A DNA stretch of 64,000 nt from Tabrizicola caldifontis (GCF_004762095.1 NZ_SIJH01000012.1:91722-155721), one strand, 5' to 3'. Positions 44,743 to 54,606 are shown, counted from the stretch's first letter. Notes: generated by a model not told the origin, from the sequence alone. Numbers and translations: made by a program.

Positions 44743-44744
44743 CT

Positions 44745-45140
44745 ATGCCTGATTGTCCCCCGCCCCCTGGCCGCAACTGGCCCCGCCCGCCCCTGGCCCT
44801 GCCTGCCGCACGGCTTGCCGAGCCGCCGCATGGCGCAAGGGTCACGGTGGCAGGGCTGGTTCTGGTGCGGCAGCGGCCGGGCACGGCCAAGGGGGTGATC
44901 TTCGTCACGCTGGAGGACGAGACGGGCACCGCAAATGTGGTCGTCTGGGCGCAGGTCTACGAACGTTTCCGCCGCGCGGTGATCGCCGGGCGGCTGCTGC
45001 GCGTCACCGGACGGCTGCAACGCGAGGCAGGGGTGGTTCACGTGGTCGCCGAGCTTATCGAGGATCTTTCCCCGCTGCTCGACCACCTTCTGGACCCCGG
45101 CTTCCGTCCCGACGGTGTGCGGGCGGGCGATCAACCCTGA
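44745..45140 (+). CDS. OB-fold fragment like the DnaE2 C-terminus, under an SOS box
   Basis: This is a 131-residue ORF whose second part (about 35-115) resembles the C-terminal OB-fold of error-prone polymerase DnaE2: ARVTVAGLVLVRQRPG, KGVIFVTLEDETG, WAQVYERFR and a VVHVVAELIEDLS end. The polymerase, PHP and finger domains of a full DnaE2 (over 1,000 residues) are missing. The N-terminal part is proline-rich and unassigned. A LexA box and promoter lie just before the ATG. I read it as what remains of an SOS-induced imuA-imuB-dnaE2 cassette after an internal deletion, or a gene fragment now used as a small OB protein. No ribosome site is visible. Confidence 0.65.
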   Translation: MPDCPPPPGRNWPRPPLALPAARLAEPPHGARVTVAGLVLVRQRPGTAKGVIFVTLEDETGTANVVVWAQVYERFRRAVIAGRLLRVTGRLQREAGVVHVVAELIEDLSPLLDHLLDPGFRPDGVRAGDQP

Positions 45141-45231
45141 AGACCCCACCAGGCACCTTCGTCGGCACAAGCTGATCCTGCGCCTCTTGGCGGCAAGACA
45201 ACGCCCGCCGCCATGTCGGTTCAACCTGCCA

Positions 45232-46689
45232 CTATTCGATCGACAGAGCGACGAAGCGCGGATCACCACCGCGGCGGACCATGACAAGAATCGACTTCCT
45301 GCCCGCAGCCTTGGCCTCGGCGATCCGATCCTCAAGATCCTGAAGTCCTGTAACTGGGAGCTGCCCGACTTCGGTAATCACCTCGCCTTCCTGCAACCCC
45401 TTCGTGAAGGCCTCGGATGACGGATCCACCGCCAGGATTGCGAGCCCCTGCGCCGAGGCTTCCAGCCCCAGGCGTGAACGGATCTCGTCATCCAGAGGTG
45501 CAAGCGTCAGGCCAAGCGTCTCGGTCTGCTTCGGCTCATCGGCGCCCGGCGCGGACGCAGGAACGGCCGCGGCCTCGGCCTCTTCGCGCCGGCCAAGCGT
45601 CACGGAAAGCGTCTCGGTCCGGCCGTTCCGCAGAACGATCACCGGCACGGCCTTTCCGATCGGGGCATCGGCCACACGACGGGTCAGGTCACCCGCGCTG
45701 GTCACCGGCTGACCATCGAAACCGGTGATGACATCCCCTGCCAGCACACCGGCTTCCTTTGCCGGACCGTCCGGCACCTGTGTCACCAGCGCCCCCGCGG
45801 CCTCGGCCAGGCCCATCGCCTCGGCGACATCCGGTGTCACGTCCTGGATGCGCACGCCCAGCCAGCCACGGCGCGTTTCGCCGAATTGCTTCAGCTGATC
45901 CACAACCTTCGCCACGACATTGGATGACATCGAGAAGCCGATCCCGATCGACCCCCCGTTCGGGGACAGGATTGCCGTGTTCACGCCGATCACCTGCCCG
46001 TCCATGTTGAAGAGCGGGCCGCCCGAGTTGCCGCGGTTGATCGCGGCATCGGTCTGGATGTAGTCGTCATATGCCCCACGGTTCAACTCGCGGCCGCGGG
46101 CCGAAACGATCCCGGCGCTGACCGAGAACCCCTGGCCAAGGGGGTTGCCCATCGCCATGACCCAATCGCCCACGCGCATGAGGTCGGAATTACCGAAGGT
46201 CACGAAGGACAAAGGCTCGCCCGCCTCGACCTTCAGCAGCGCGATGTCGGTCTTGGGATCCTTGCCCACGACCTTGGCGGGAAGCTTCTTGCCCGAAAAG
46301 AACTCGATCATGATTTCATCGGCGCCTTCGATGACGTGGTTGTTCGTCACGATGTAGCCGTCTTCCGAGATCACGAAACCCGAACCCAGGGCTTCGGACC
46401 GCTGCGCACCACCTCCGCCACCGGGCCCACCGAAATCGTCGAAGAAGTCCTGGAACGGGTTGCCCTCGGGCAAACGCGGCATTCCGTTCGTCGGAGCGGC
46501 GACTAGCGCCGAGGTGGTGATGTTCACGACCGCCGGGCTGACCTGCTGTGCCAGGTCGGCAAAGCTTTCCGGCGCCCCGAACGCCTGCACTTCGGCGGCC
46601 GGAGCGAGGCTGAGACCGAAGCCCAGAACCAGCGCCAGAAGCGTGCTGGACCGAAGCGCGTTGCGGATTGAGGGGGTAAGATCGGGCAC
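45232..46689 (-). CDS. degP: Do-family periplasmic serine protease (DegP/DegQ/MucD)
   Basis: This 485-residue exported protease has a signal peptide (about 1-36), a trypsin-like domain with the triad His118 (TNNHV), Asp148 (KTDIALL) and Ser222 (GNSGGP), and two PDZ domains (about 265-350 and 390-475). It degrades or refolds damaged envelope proteins. The start is GTG at 46689 with AGGAG nine bases upstream. It is downstream of hflK-hflC-DUF2065, all on the minus strand, forming an envelope protein quality set. Confidence 0.94.
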   Translation of the reverse strand: MPDLTPSIRNALRSSTLLALVLGFGLSLAPAAEVQAFGAPESFADLAQQVSPAVVNITTSALVAAPTNGMPRLPEGNPFQDFFDDFGGPGGGGGAQRSEALGSGFVISEDGYIVTNNHVIEGADEIMIEFFSGKKLPAKVVGKDPKTDIALLKVEAGEPLSFVTFGNSDLMRVGDWVMAMGNPLGQGFSVSAGIVSARGRELNRGAYDDYIQTDAAINRGNSGGPLFNMDGQVIGVNTAILSPNGGSIGIGFSMSSNVVAKVVDQLKQFGETRRGWLGVRIQDVTPDVAEAMGLAEAAGALVTQVPDGPAKEAGVLAGDVITGFDGQPVTSAGDLTRRVADAPIGKAVPVIVLRNGRTETLSVTLGRREEAEAAAVPASAPGADEPKQTETLGLTLAPLDDEIRSRLGLEASAQGLAILAVDPSSEAFTKGLQEGEVITEVGQLPVTGLQDLEDRIAEAKAAGRKSILVMVRRGGDPRFVALSIE

Positions 46690-46828
46690 GACGTTGACTC
46701 CTGTTCATCGGTCGGAGTGGCGGACGCGCTGGTCGCGCCCGGCGAGACACGGACGAAAGAACAATTAGTGAAGCGGCGGCGCAATGCAAACCCCGTCACA
46801 AGGCATCAAGGCCATGTGAAGGAATTTG

Positions 46829-47017
46829 TCACCCGCCGCGCGCCAGCCAGACCAGAACCACACCCAGGGCCAGCGCGCCCAGCCCGATCATCCGCCGGCG
46901 TTCCTCGCTGAAGGTCAGGATCAGACGCAGCGCATCCTCGATGCGGCGAGGGGCCAGTGCAAGCACCAGCCCCTCGACGGCAAGCACCAGCCCAATGGCC
47001 AGAAGCACGAAGCTCAT
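46829..47017 (-). CDS. DUF2065 small membrane protein
   Basis: This 62-residue protein consists of two transmembrane helices (about 3-23 and 43-60) joined by a basic loop with RRIEDALRLI and SEERRRMIG. It matches DUF2065, whose genes often follow hflC. It overlaps hflC by four bases. A role with the HflKC complex is likely but untested. Confidence 0.9.
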   Translation of the reverse strand: MSFVLLAIGLVLAVEGLVLALAPRRIEDALRLILTFSEERRRMIGLGALALGVVLVWLARGG

Positions 47018-47919
47018 GGTGCCGCGGGCGCCACCGGGGCAGGCGCGGCCACAGCAGGCGCCCTGTCGCTGCGCAGATAGTCGAAGAACTCGCTGTCGGG
47101 CTGCATCACGATCGACGAATTCTGGCCCTTCAGACTGGCCTCGTAGGCCGACAGTGACCGGATGAAGGCGAAGAACTCCGGATCCAGGCCATAGGCTTCC
47201 GCCAGGATCCGGTTGCGTTCCGCATCGGCCTCACCGCGGATGACATCGGCCTGACGCCGGGCGTCCGAGGTCAACTCGACCACGGTCCGATCTGCGGCGG
47301 CGCGAACACGCTGTGCCGCTTCGCCACCGCGGGCGATCTCGTCGGCCGCTTCGCGTTCGCGTTCCGCCCGCATGCGGGCGAAGGTCGCCGCCAGGTTCTG
47401 CTCGGGCAGGTCTGTGCGGGTCAGGCGCACGTCGATCACCTCGATGCCAAGGTTGGCGGCCTGACGCCGGGCGATGTCGCGGATGCGGTTCATCAGCGCG
47501 GTGCGGTCTTCCGACAGCACGCGGTTCGAAGGCACCGAACCCAGCACTTCCTGGATCGCGGGGTTCACGATTCCTTCAAGGCGCCGCAGTGCCGCCGTTT
47601 CGCCGCCGGTGCCGACGGCTTCGCGGAACTCGACCAGGTTGACGATGCGCCAGCGCGCGAAGGCATCGACCACGAGGCGGCGGTCATCCAGCATCGTGAC
47701 TTCGATCGGCGTGGTCGGCAGGCCGAGGATACGGTCTTCGTAGTAGACGACCTCCTGAATGAAGGGCAGCTTGAAGCCAAGGCCCGCATCCTCTTTCACC
47801 TGGGCGACCTGACCGAATTGCAGCACCAGCGCCTTCTTGCGTTCGTCCACGATGAAGATCGACGACAGGCCGATCACCAGGAGCACGGCGATTACGGGAA
47901 GAATGACAATCGCGCGCAT
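47014..47919 (-). CDS. hflC: HflC protein, SPFH membrane protease regulator
   Basis: This 301-residue protein has an N-terminal membrane anchor (about 5-23) and an SPFH/band 7 domain (about 25-190), then a long helical region rich in Ala, Glu and Arg (FARMRAEREREAADEIARGG). With HflK it forms a periplasmic-facing cage around FtsH and modulates its proteolysis. It overlaps hflK by one base and DUF2065 by four. Confidence 0.94.
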   Translation of the reverse strand: MRAIVILPVIAVLLVIGLSSIFIVDERKKALVLQFGQVAQVKEDAGLGFKLPFIQEVVYYEDRILGLPTTPIEVTMLDDRRLVVDAFARWRIVNLVEFREAVGTGGETAALRRLEGIVNPAIQEVLGSVPSNRVLSEDRTALMNRIRDIARRQAANLGIEVIDVRLTRTDLPEQNLAATFARMRAEREREAADEIARGGEAAQRVRAAADRTVVELTSDARRQADVIRGEADAERNRILAEAYGLDPEFFAFIRSLSAYEASLKGQNSSIVMQPDSEFFDYLRSDRAPAVAAPAPVAPAAP

Positions 47920-49094
47920 CAGTTGGTTCCTCCCGTCGAAGACGCGGCCGCGGGTGCGGTCGTGCCCCGTCCAAGTTCGTTCAAGGGCAGGAAGGGCAGC
48001 ACACCCTGTCCGCCCTCGCCGCCGGCAACGCCGTCAAGGATGACCTTGTTCATGCCACCGAACACCCGTTCCATCGTCTCGATGTAAAGCCGCCGCCGGG
48101 TGACCTCGGGGGCCTTCACATATTCCTCGTATACGGAAAGGAACCGCGCGGCCTCACCCTGGGCAGTGTTGACCGCCTGGGCGCGATAGGCCTCGGCCTC
48201 TTCCAGAAGCTGCGCTGCCGCGCCGCGGGCACCCGCAGTCACGCGGTTCGCGTAGGCGTCGGCCTCCTTCTCCAGGGTGTCGCGCTGCTGCTGAGCAGCC
48301 TGCACTTCGCGGAAGGCGTCGATCACCTCACGCGGGGGCTGGGCACGTTGCAGGTTCACGCGGATCACGTTGATGCCGGCATTGTAGCTGTCCAGCGTGC
48401 CCTGGATCGACTGCTGCACGTCCGCCGCGATCACACCCCGGTCACGGTTCAGGATCGGCGAAAGTTCCGACCGCGCCACGATGTCGCGCATCGCGCTTTC
48501 GCTGACGGCGCGGATCGTGTCCTCGGGGTCGGCCAGGTTGAACAGGTATTTCTCGGGGTCCGATATGTTCCAGACCACCTGAAAGCCGATATCCACGATG
48601 TTCTGGTCGCGCGTCAGCATCAGGCCGCTGTCGTTGCCGCCCGCAGAGATGCCGATGTCGGTCGTCCGTTCGCCCGTCACCTGGACCTTTTCGTACGTCA
48701 CGACCGGCCACGGCGCAAAGTTCAGGCCCGGATTGCCCACACCCGCACTTTCGCCCAGGAACAGTTCGACCGACCGTTCTTCGGGCCGGACCGTGTAGAA
48801 CGACATGAAGCTCCACAGCGCCACCGCCGCCAGTGCGCCCAGCGCGACACCCTGCCGGGTGATCATCGGCCCGCCCGCGCCGCCGCCCGAACCGCCGCCA
48901 AAGCCGCCCCGGCCGCGACCGCCCATCAGCACGCGCAGCTGTTCCTGACCGCGCTTCATCAGCTGGTCGATCTCGGGGATCTGGGGGCCCGGGTCGCCGC
49001 GACGCCCGCCGCGACGGTCGTCGTCGCCGCCCCTGTTCCGGTCGTCGCCGCCCGAACCGCCTCCGCCCCCCCAGGGACCTCCGCTTCCTGCCAT
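47919..49094 (-). CDS. hflK: HflK protein, SPFH membrane protease regulator
   Basis: This 391-residue partner of HflC has a glycine-rich cytoplasmic N-terminus (about 1-70) as is usual for HflK, one transmembrane helix (about 78-98), the MSFYTVRPEERSVELFLGE start of the SPFH domain and a helical stretch with QQQRDTLEKEADAYANR. Its stop overlaps the hflC start (TGATG). The gor gene ends 78 bp upstream. Confidence 0.94.
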   Translation of the reverse strand: MAGSGGPWGGGGGSGGDDRNRGGDDDRRGGRRGDPGPQIPEIDQLMKRGQEQLRVLMGGRGRGGFGGGSGGGAGGPMITRQGVALGALAAVALWSFMSFYTVRPEERSVELFLGESAGVGNPGLNFAPWPVVTYEKVQVTGERTTDIGISAGGNDSGLMLTRDQNIVDIGFQVVWNISDPEKYLFNLADPEDTIRAVSESAMRDIVARSELSPILNRDRGVIAADVQQSIQGTLDSYNAGINVIRVNLQRAQPPREVIDAFREVQAAQQQRDTLEKEADAYANRVTAGARGAAAQLLEEAEAYRAQAVNTAQGEAARFLSVYEEYVKAPEVTRRRLYIETMERVFGGMNKVILDGVAGGEGGQGVLPFLPLNELGRGTTAPAAASSTGGTN

Positions 49095-49171
49095 TGATCA
49101 GAACCTCTCTATTCTTCTGTTGCCTTAGCTGTGCATCTCTGCCCGGAAATCAAGCCGATGAAATGACACAA

Positions 49172-50530
49172 TCAGGCCGTTCGGACCGGTTTTCGCATCG
49201 TGACCAGTTCTTCGGCCATGGTGGGGTGAACCGCGCAGGTCCGATCGAAGTCTTCCTTCGTCGCCCCCATGCGAATCGCAATGGCCGCCATCTGGATCAG
49301 TTCCCCCGCCTCGGGCGCCACGATGTGGCAACCCAGAACCTTGCGCGTTGCCCGACTGACGACAAGCTTCATCAGAACCCGGTCGCCATGCCCGGCAAAG
49401 GCGCTGCGCATCGGACGGAAGGCCGTGGCGTAAACCTCGATCGGCTCCTGCTCGCGCGCAGCCTCTTCGGTCAGGCCGACCGATCCCAGTTCGGGCTGCG
49501 TAAAGACCGCCGAGGCGACAAGTTCGTGGTCAAAGGCAGTGGGACGCCCGCCGAAGACGGTATCGGCAAAGGCATGGCCCTCGCGAATGGCCACCGGGGT
49601 CAGGTTAATGCGGCCGGTCACGTCGCCGACGGCATGGATCGATGGCACGGCAGTCTGGCTGAACCGGTCGACGATCACTTCTCCCATGCGGCCAAGCCTG
49701 ACGCCAAGTTCGGCCAGGCCCAGGCCTTCGGTATTGGGCCGGCGGCCGGTGGCCGACAGCACCAGGTCATATTCCCGGTCCGCCCCGTCGGTCGTCACCG
49801 CCCGGATGCCGCCCGATGTGCGTTCCAGCCGCATCACGTCGGTGCCGCACCTTATCTCGATCCCGGCGGCCTGCATGCCGGTGGCGACATGGCCGCGTGC
49901 CTCGTCATCGAACCCGCGCAGGATCTGCGCACCGCGGTAAACCTGAGTGACCTTCACCCCCAGACCGTTCAGGATGCAGGCAAATTCGCTGGCGATATAG
50001 CCACCGCCCACGATCAGCGCACGGTCCGGCAGGGCGGGAAGGTGGAACATCTCGTTCGAGGTGACGGCAAGCTCGGCCCCGGGAATGTCAGGCACGAATG
50101 GGCGGCCACCCGTGGCAACCAGAATGTGCTTGGCCGTGACCTCCTGCCCCGTGGCAAGCCGCACCCGGTGCGGATCGACAAGCGTGGCGCGTGTGTCGTG
50201 AAGCGTCACCCCGGCATTGATCAGCGTATTGCGATAGGCATTTTCCAGCCGGTCCAGTTCGGTTTCCAGCCGGCCGCGGAAGGCTGCCCAATCGAAGCGG
50301 GTATCCCACATCTCCCAGCCGTAGGCGCGGGCCTCTTCGAAGGCTGCCGGAAAGCCCGAGGCATAGACCATCAGCTTCTTCGGCACGCAGCCCCGGATGA
50401 CGCAGGTGCCGCCCATCCGGCTTTCCTCGGCCAGGCCCACCTTCGCGCCCCAGTCACCTGCCGCAACGCGCGCCGCCCTCACCCCGCCCGAGCCGCCACC
50501 GATGACGAAGAGATCGTAGTCGAAGGTCAT
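49172..50530 (-). CDS. gor: Glutathione-disulfide reductase
   Basis: This 452-residue flavoenzyme reduces oxidised glutathione with NADPH. It has FAD-binding GGGSGGVRAAR near residue 11, the redox-active pair Cys43-Cys48 in GGTCVIRGCVPKK, an NADPH-binding GGGYIASEFA and the C-terminal catalytic HPTMAEELV. The cysteine motif CVIRGCVPKK is that of glutathione reductase. It lies between rpiA and hflK on the same strand. Confidence 0.94.
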   Translation of the reverse strand: MTFDYDLFVIGGGSGGVRAARVAAGDWGAKVGLAEESRMGGTCVIRGCVPKKLMVYASGFPAAFEEARAYGWEMWDTRFDWAAFRGRLETELDRLENAYRNTLINAGVTLHDTRATLVDPHRVRLATGQEVTAKHILVATGGRPFVPDIPGAELAVTSNEMFHLPALPDRALIVGGGYIASEFACILNGLGVKVTQVYRGAQILRGFDDEARGHVATGMQAAGIEIRCGTDVMRLERTSGGIRAVTTDGADREYDLVLSATGRRPNTEGLGLAELGVRLGRMGEVIVDRFSQTAVPSIHAVGDVTGRINLTPVAIREGHAFADTVFGGRPTAFDHELVASAVFTQPELGSVGLTEEAAREQEPIEVYATAFRPMRSAFAGHGDRVLMKLVVSRATRKVLGCHIVAPEAGELIQMAAIAIRMGATKEDFDRTCAVHPTMAEELVTMRKPVRTA

Positions 50531-50642
50531 TTCCGATTCCGTCTGCCGCTGTTTCGCCCGGCACGCTGGTCAGGCGCCGGGGCACACGAAAGGGGTTGCA
50601 GGCATCGCGCCCTGCCGTTTCCCCGGCAAGGCCCGCCGCCGC

Positions 50643-51431
50643 TCAGTCGCCGAGATCGGCGAAGATGTTCACGGTCTGCGCCACGTCTATCGCGACATCC
50701 TCTACCATGCCGGAATTGATGTCGCGCACCGTGACCCGCCCGTCGCCGTTGCCGATCACCACGATGTCGCAGATGTCGATGAACAGGCCGTTCTCCACCA
50801 CGCCGGGAATCTGGTTCAGCACAAGCGCCAGCTGGCGGGGGTTGCCGATCCGCTTCAGATTCAGATCAAGGATGTAATGCCCCTCATCCGTCTTCAGCGG
50901 CTTGTCGCGGTCAAGGCGCAGGCTCACCTCGCGATTCAGCACATCGAGGCTGTAAAGCGTTTCCTCGATCAGCGCCTTCGTCGTCTGCCAGCCGAAGGGT
51001 ATCACCTCGACCGGCAGGGGAAAGGCACCCAGCTGCGCCACTTCCTTGGCCGCATCCGCGATCACGATCATGCGGTCGCTTGCCGTGGCCACGATCTTTT
51101 CCTGCAGCAGCGCCGCACCGCCACCCTTGATCAGGTTCAGGTGCGGGTCGAATTCGTCAGCGCCGTCGATTGTCAGATCCAACCATTTCACGTCGTCCAT
51201 GGGAACGACCCGGATCCCGAGCCCGGTCGCCAGTTCCGCCGTGCGCCGCGAGGTCGCGACGCAGGTCAGTTTCAGACCCTCCGTCTTCACGCGCTCAGCC
51301 AGGCAGCGCACCATCCACGCGGCAGTCGAGCCGGTTCCCAGCCCAAGTTTCATGCCGTCCTCGACAAAATCCACCGAACGGCGCGCGGCCGCATATTTTG
51401 CCTTGTCCATAGGCGAAAGCTCGGCAGTCAT
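50643..51431 (-). CDS. rpiA: Ribose-5-phosphate isomerase A
   Basis: This 262-residue enzyme interconverts ribose 5-phosphate and ribulose 5-phosphate in the pentose phosphate and Calvin pathways. It shows GLGTGSTAAWMV, the DGADEFDPHLNLIKGGGAALLQEKI region in two adjacent motifs (Asp and Glu catalytic residues) and VEVIPFGW. GGGGAG precedes the ATG. It is 112 bp upstream of gor. Confidence 0.95.
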   Translation of the reverse strand: MTAELSPMDKAKYAAARRSVDFVEDGMKLGLGTGSTAAWMVRCLAERVKTEGLKLTCVATSRRTAELATGLGIRVVPMDDVKWLDLTIDGADEFDPHLNLIKGGGAALLQEKIVATASDRMIVIADAAKEVAQLGAFPLPVEVIPFGWQTTKALIEETLYSLDVLNREVSLRLDRDKPLKTDEGHYILDLNLKRIGNPRQLALVLNQIPGVVENGLFIDICDIVVIGNGDGRVTVRDINSGMVEDVAIDVAQTVNIFADLGD

Positions 51432-51574
51432 CGCATCACTCCCCTTTTCCCCCCATTAGCGCAAAGGCTCGTTCAGGGCGAGGGGGTTCTGTCCGCCGTT
51501 CCGATCGTCGTGTCAGGTCGCGCCCGGACATTCACGGCCGGGACACATCGCGCTGGGATGGAAGGAAACACAAT

Positions 51575-51596
51575 ACCGCAAGCCTGTCCTTGCGGT
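51575..51596. repeat. 8-bp hairpin in the rpiA-GST intergenic region
   Basis: ACCGCAAG and CTTGCGGT form a perfect 8-bp stem with a 6-nt loop within the 281-bp gap between the divergent rpiA and GST genes. Neither neighbour needs a terminator here. Nothing else clear is seen in this gap. Confidence 0.4.
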
Positions 51597-51712
51597 TCCG
51601 GAAACGATCCTGGCACCGTAGGCATCCGATATGTGCGGAAGAGAGTCGCTTTTTGCCCAGCGAGCGGCGATGACTTGGCGCAGCTTCGCCGCAACCAGGG
51701 CCTGCGAAACCG

Positions 51713-52393
51713 ATGTACACGCTGCACTACGCACCAGACAACGCCTCGCTGATCATCAGGCTCGTCCTCGATGGTGCCGGGCTGCCCTATCGCACTGTTC
51801 TGCTGGACCGCTCCCGCCGCCAGCAGGACAGCCCCGAATACCGCCGTCTGAACCCGACCGGCCTGATCCCGACCCTTGAAACCCCGCAAGGGCCGATCTC
51901 GGAAACCGGGGCCATCCTCTTGTGGCTGGCCGATACCCATCAGCTGGGGCCTGCGCCAGGTCATGCCGACCGGCCGGTGTTCCTGAAGTGGCTGTTCTTC
52001 CTGTCGAACACCGTTCACGCCGACCTGCGGATGGTCTTCTATCCGCACCAGTATGCCCCGGCCGACACGCACCCGGCCTTTCACGAGATCACGACCGCGC
52101 GCCTGAAGCGCCATTTCGCCTTGATCAACGACGCCGCCACCCGCCACCCGGCGCTGTTTGCCCCGGCCACACCACTTGGCGCCTATGCGGTCACCTTGAG
52201 CCGCTGGGCGGCGCTCTACCCGCCGGAAAGTCCGCACTGGTTCGATCTGGAGGTGTTCGACGCCCTGCGGGCGCTTGCACACGGTCAGGAGGCCAGGGTC
52301 GAGACACCCGTCATCGCCCGGGCCGAGGGTCTCGGCGCCCACCCATTCACCCGCCCCGAACAGCCCAACCCCCCGGAAGGCTCCGTCCTGTGA
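51713..52393 (+). CDS. Glutathione S-transferase family protein
   Basis: This 226-residue protein has the thioredoxin-like N-terminal domain (about 1-78) with YRRLNPTGLIPTLETP and ISETGAILLWLAD, which bind glutathione, and a helical C-terminal domain. The first-strand serine or cysteine expected for catalysis is not obvious (YAPDNASL). It overlaps its paralogue by four bases (GTGA). Substrate unknown. Confidence 0.85.
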   Translation: MYTLHYAPDNASLIIRLVLDGAGLPYRTVLLDRSRRQQDSPEYRRLNPTGLIPTLETPQGPISETGAILLWLADTHQLGPAPGHADRPVFLKWLFFLSNTVHADLRMVFYPHQYAPADTHPAFHEITTARLKRHFALINDAATRHPALFAPATPLGAYAVTLSRWAALYPPESPHWFDLEVFDALRALAHGQEARVETPVIARAEGLGAHPFTRPEQPNPPEGSVL

Positions 52394-53055
52394 CCCTGAT
52401 CCTGCACCACGCCCCCGACTTTGCCTCAACCATAGTGCGTCTCGCGCTGGAAGAGCTGGAGATGCCCCACGTCATCGCTCTGGCCGACATCGACGGCGGC
52501 GCGCTGGCCAGCCCGGAATATCGCCGGGTCAACCCGGTTGGCCTTATCCCTGCACTGGAAACCGAACACGGCCCTATCTTCGAGACCGCCGCGATCCTTC
52601 TGTGGCTGGTGGACCAGACCGGCCGTCTCGGACCCGGGCCCCGGGATCCCGACCGGGGCGCCTTCCTGTCATGGCTGTTCTTCACCTCGAATGCGCTGCA
52701 TCAGGCGGCGCTGGCGATGTTCTACCCGCATCGCCCGGCCGGAGAGGCGAATACCGAGGCTGCCCAGGCCGCCGCACATGACCAGATCATCGCACGGCTC
52801 GGCCTGATCGAAACCATGGTGGCCACCCAGTCGCCGCGCTGGCTGTCGCCCGACCATCCGGGGGTGCTGGGCTATTACATCGGCATCCTGGTGCGCTGGC
52901 TGATCCTGCTGCCTCCGCCGCCCTACGGTCTGGACCTGCGGGACTTTCCCGCGCTGAAAGCCGTGCTTGCCGCACATGAATCGCGCCCTGCCGCCCTGCG
53001 CGTGGCCGCCGCCGATGCGCTTGGGCCCACCCCCTTCACCAACCCGAGGCCCTGA
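52390..53055 (+). CDS. Glutathione S-transferase family protein, tandem paralogue
   Basis: This 221-residue protein is clearly related to the preceding one: YRRVNPVGLIPALETE and IFETAAILLWLVD occupy the same places, and both carry FYPH in the C-terminal domain. The start is the GTG at 52390 inside the overlap with the upstream stop. Its own stop overlaps the serine dehydratase start by one base, so all three genes are coupled. Confidence 0.85.
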   Translation: MTLILHHAPDFASTIVRLALEELEMPHVIALADIDGGALASPEYRRVNPVGLIPALETEHGPIFETAAILLWLVDQTGRLGPGPRDPDRGAFLSWLFFTSNALHQAALAMFYPHRPAGEANTEAAQAAAHDQIIARLGLIETMVATQSPRWLSPDHPGVLGYYIGILVRWLILLPPPPYGLDLRDFPALKAVLAAHESRPAALRVAAADALGPTPFTNPRP

Positions 53056-54434
53056 TGTTCCTCTCTGTCTTCGACATGTTCAAGGTTGGCATCGGCCCGT
53101 CATCTTCGCACACGATGGGGCCGATGGTCGCCGCCGCGCGCTTTCTCGACTTGATGCGCGCATCGCCCTTCCACTTTCACGGGTTGCGCGCCTCGCTGCA
53201 CGGCTCGCTTGCCTTCACCGGCGTCGGCCACGCCACCGACCGCGCGACGATCCTGGGGCTGGCCGGCTTCGCGCCCGACACCTACGATGCCGAAAAGGCC
53301 GAAGCTGCCCTGGCACGCATCCGCGAGACGAAGCGGATAGAGCCTCCGGGCCTGCCCTCACTGCATTTCGATCCGGCCAAGGATCTGCATTTCGACTTCG
53401 GCCCCGCGCTGCCGGGCCACGCCAACGGCATGATCCTGAAGGCAACCGACGCCCAGGGTGACGTGATTCTTCAGGAAACCTATTATTCCATCGGTGGCGG
53501 CTTCGTGCTGACAGAGGCCGAACTGGCCGAGGCCGGCGGCGCCAAGGCGCGGGCCCGGGCCGATGTGCCCTACCCCTTCGAGACTGCCGCCGAGATGCTG
53601 GAGATGGCCCGCGCCTCCGGCCTTTCCATCGCGCAGATGAAACGGCAGAACGAGCTGAAGTTCCGATCTGCTGACGAACTTGACCGAGGCATGGCCCGGA
53701 TCTGGGAGGTGATGAACGCCTGCATCGACCGCGGCATGAAGGGCGAAGGCATCCTGCCCGGGGGCCTCAAGGTGCGCAGGCGCGCCAAGGGCATCCACGA
53801 TGCGCTGATTGCGGAACGCGGGCTGAACCTTACACCGCCCCATACAATCAACGACTGGATGTCGCTTTACGCCATGGCGGTGAACGAGGAAAACGCCGCC
53901 GGCGGTCAGGTCGTCACCGCTCCTACGAATGGCGCGGCCGGCGTCGTTCCGGCCGTGATCCGCTACTGGCTTGACCACGTTCCCGGCGCCTCGCCGGCGA
54001 AGATCGGCGATTTCCTGCTTACGGCTGCGGCGATCGGGGGCCTGTGCAAGCACAACGCCAGCATCTCCGGCGCCGAATGCGGATGCCAGGCCGAGGTGGG
54101 CAGCGCCGCCGCCATGGCCGCCGCAGGCCTGTGCGCGGTTCTGGGCGGGACGCCCGAGCAGGTGGAGAACGCCGCTGAAATCGCGCTTGAACATCACCTC
54201 GGCATGACCTGCGACCCGGTCAAGGGCCTTGTGCAGGTGCCCTGCATCGAACGGAACGGCCTGGGCGCGATCAAGGCGGTCTCGGCCGCGTCGCTGTCGC
54301 TTCGGGGTGACGGCAAGCATCTGGTCAGTCTCGATGTCTGCATCGAGACGATGCGCCAGACCGGCCGCGACATGCACGAGAAATACAAGGAAACCAGCCT
54401 TGGTGGCCTGGCCGTGAACGTCCCGAACTGCTGA
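53055..54434 (+). CDS. sdaA: L-serine ammonia-lyase, iron-sulfur type
   Basis: This 459-residue single-chain L-serine dehydratase turns L-serine into pyruvate and ammonia using a 4Fe-4S cluster. It starts MFLSVFDMFKVGIGPSSSHT, continues with the beta domain (about 1-160), and the alpha domain holds TAPTNGAAGVVPAV, GLCKHNASISGAECGCQ and SLDVCIETM, providing the cluster cysteines. The start overlaps the GST stop as TGATG. Confidence 0.94.
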   Translation: MFLSVFDMFKVGIGPSSSHTMGPMVAAARFLDLMRASPFHFHGLRASLHGSLAFTGVGHATDRATILGLAGFAPDTYDAEKAEAALARIRETKRIEPPGLPSLHFDPAKDLHFDFGPALPGHANGMILKATDAQGDVILQETYYSIGGGFVLTEAELAEAGGAKARARADVPYPFETAAEMLEMARASGLSIAQMKRQNELKFRSADELDRGMARIWEVMNACIDRGMKGEGILPGGLKVRRRAKGIHDALIAERGLNLTPPHTINDWMSLYAMAVNEENAAGGQVVTAPTNGAAGVVPAVIRYWLDHVPGASPAKIGDFLLTAAAIGGLCKHNASISGAECGCQAEVGSAAAMAAAGLCAVLGGTPEQVENAAEIALEHHLGMTCDPVKGLVQVPCIERNGLGAIKAVSAASLSLRGDGKHLVSLDVCIETMRQTGRDMHEKYKETSLGGLAVNVPNC

Positions 54435-54606
54435 GTGCGAAAGGAATTGCCGTCGGGACATGCCTTCGGGGTGTCCGGGCGCGTTGGCGGAAGCCGCCAG
54501 GGAATGCGCTCTTGGCCCGTGGCACGACCGTTCTTCCCTCAAGTACCCGCCGATGCGATGTCGCTTTCAGGCTGGAAGCGGACGCGGCGCCAAGCTAGGC
54601 AGAGCC

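Noticed and set aside
45194..45217. GGCGGC/GCCGCC hairpin after degP
   Set aside because: A GC-only 6-bp stem with no T-tract, and such pairs are common by chance at this GC content.
49094..50719. 541-codon open frame on the plus strand
   Set aside because: It is antisense to gor. The His/Gly/Arg-rich product has no domain.
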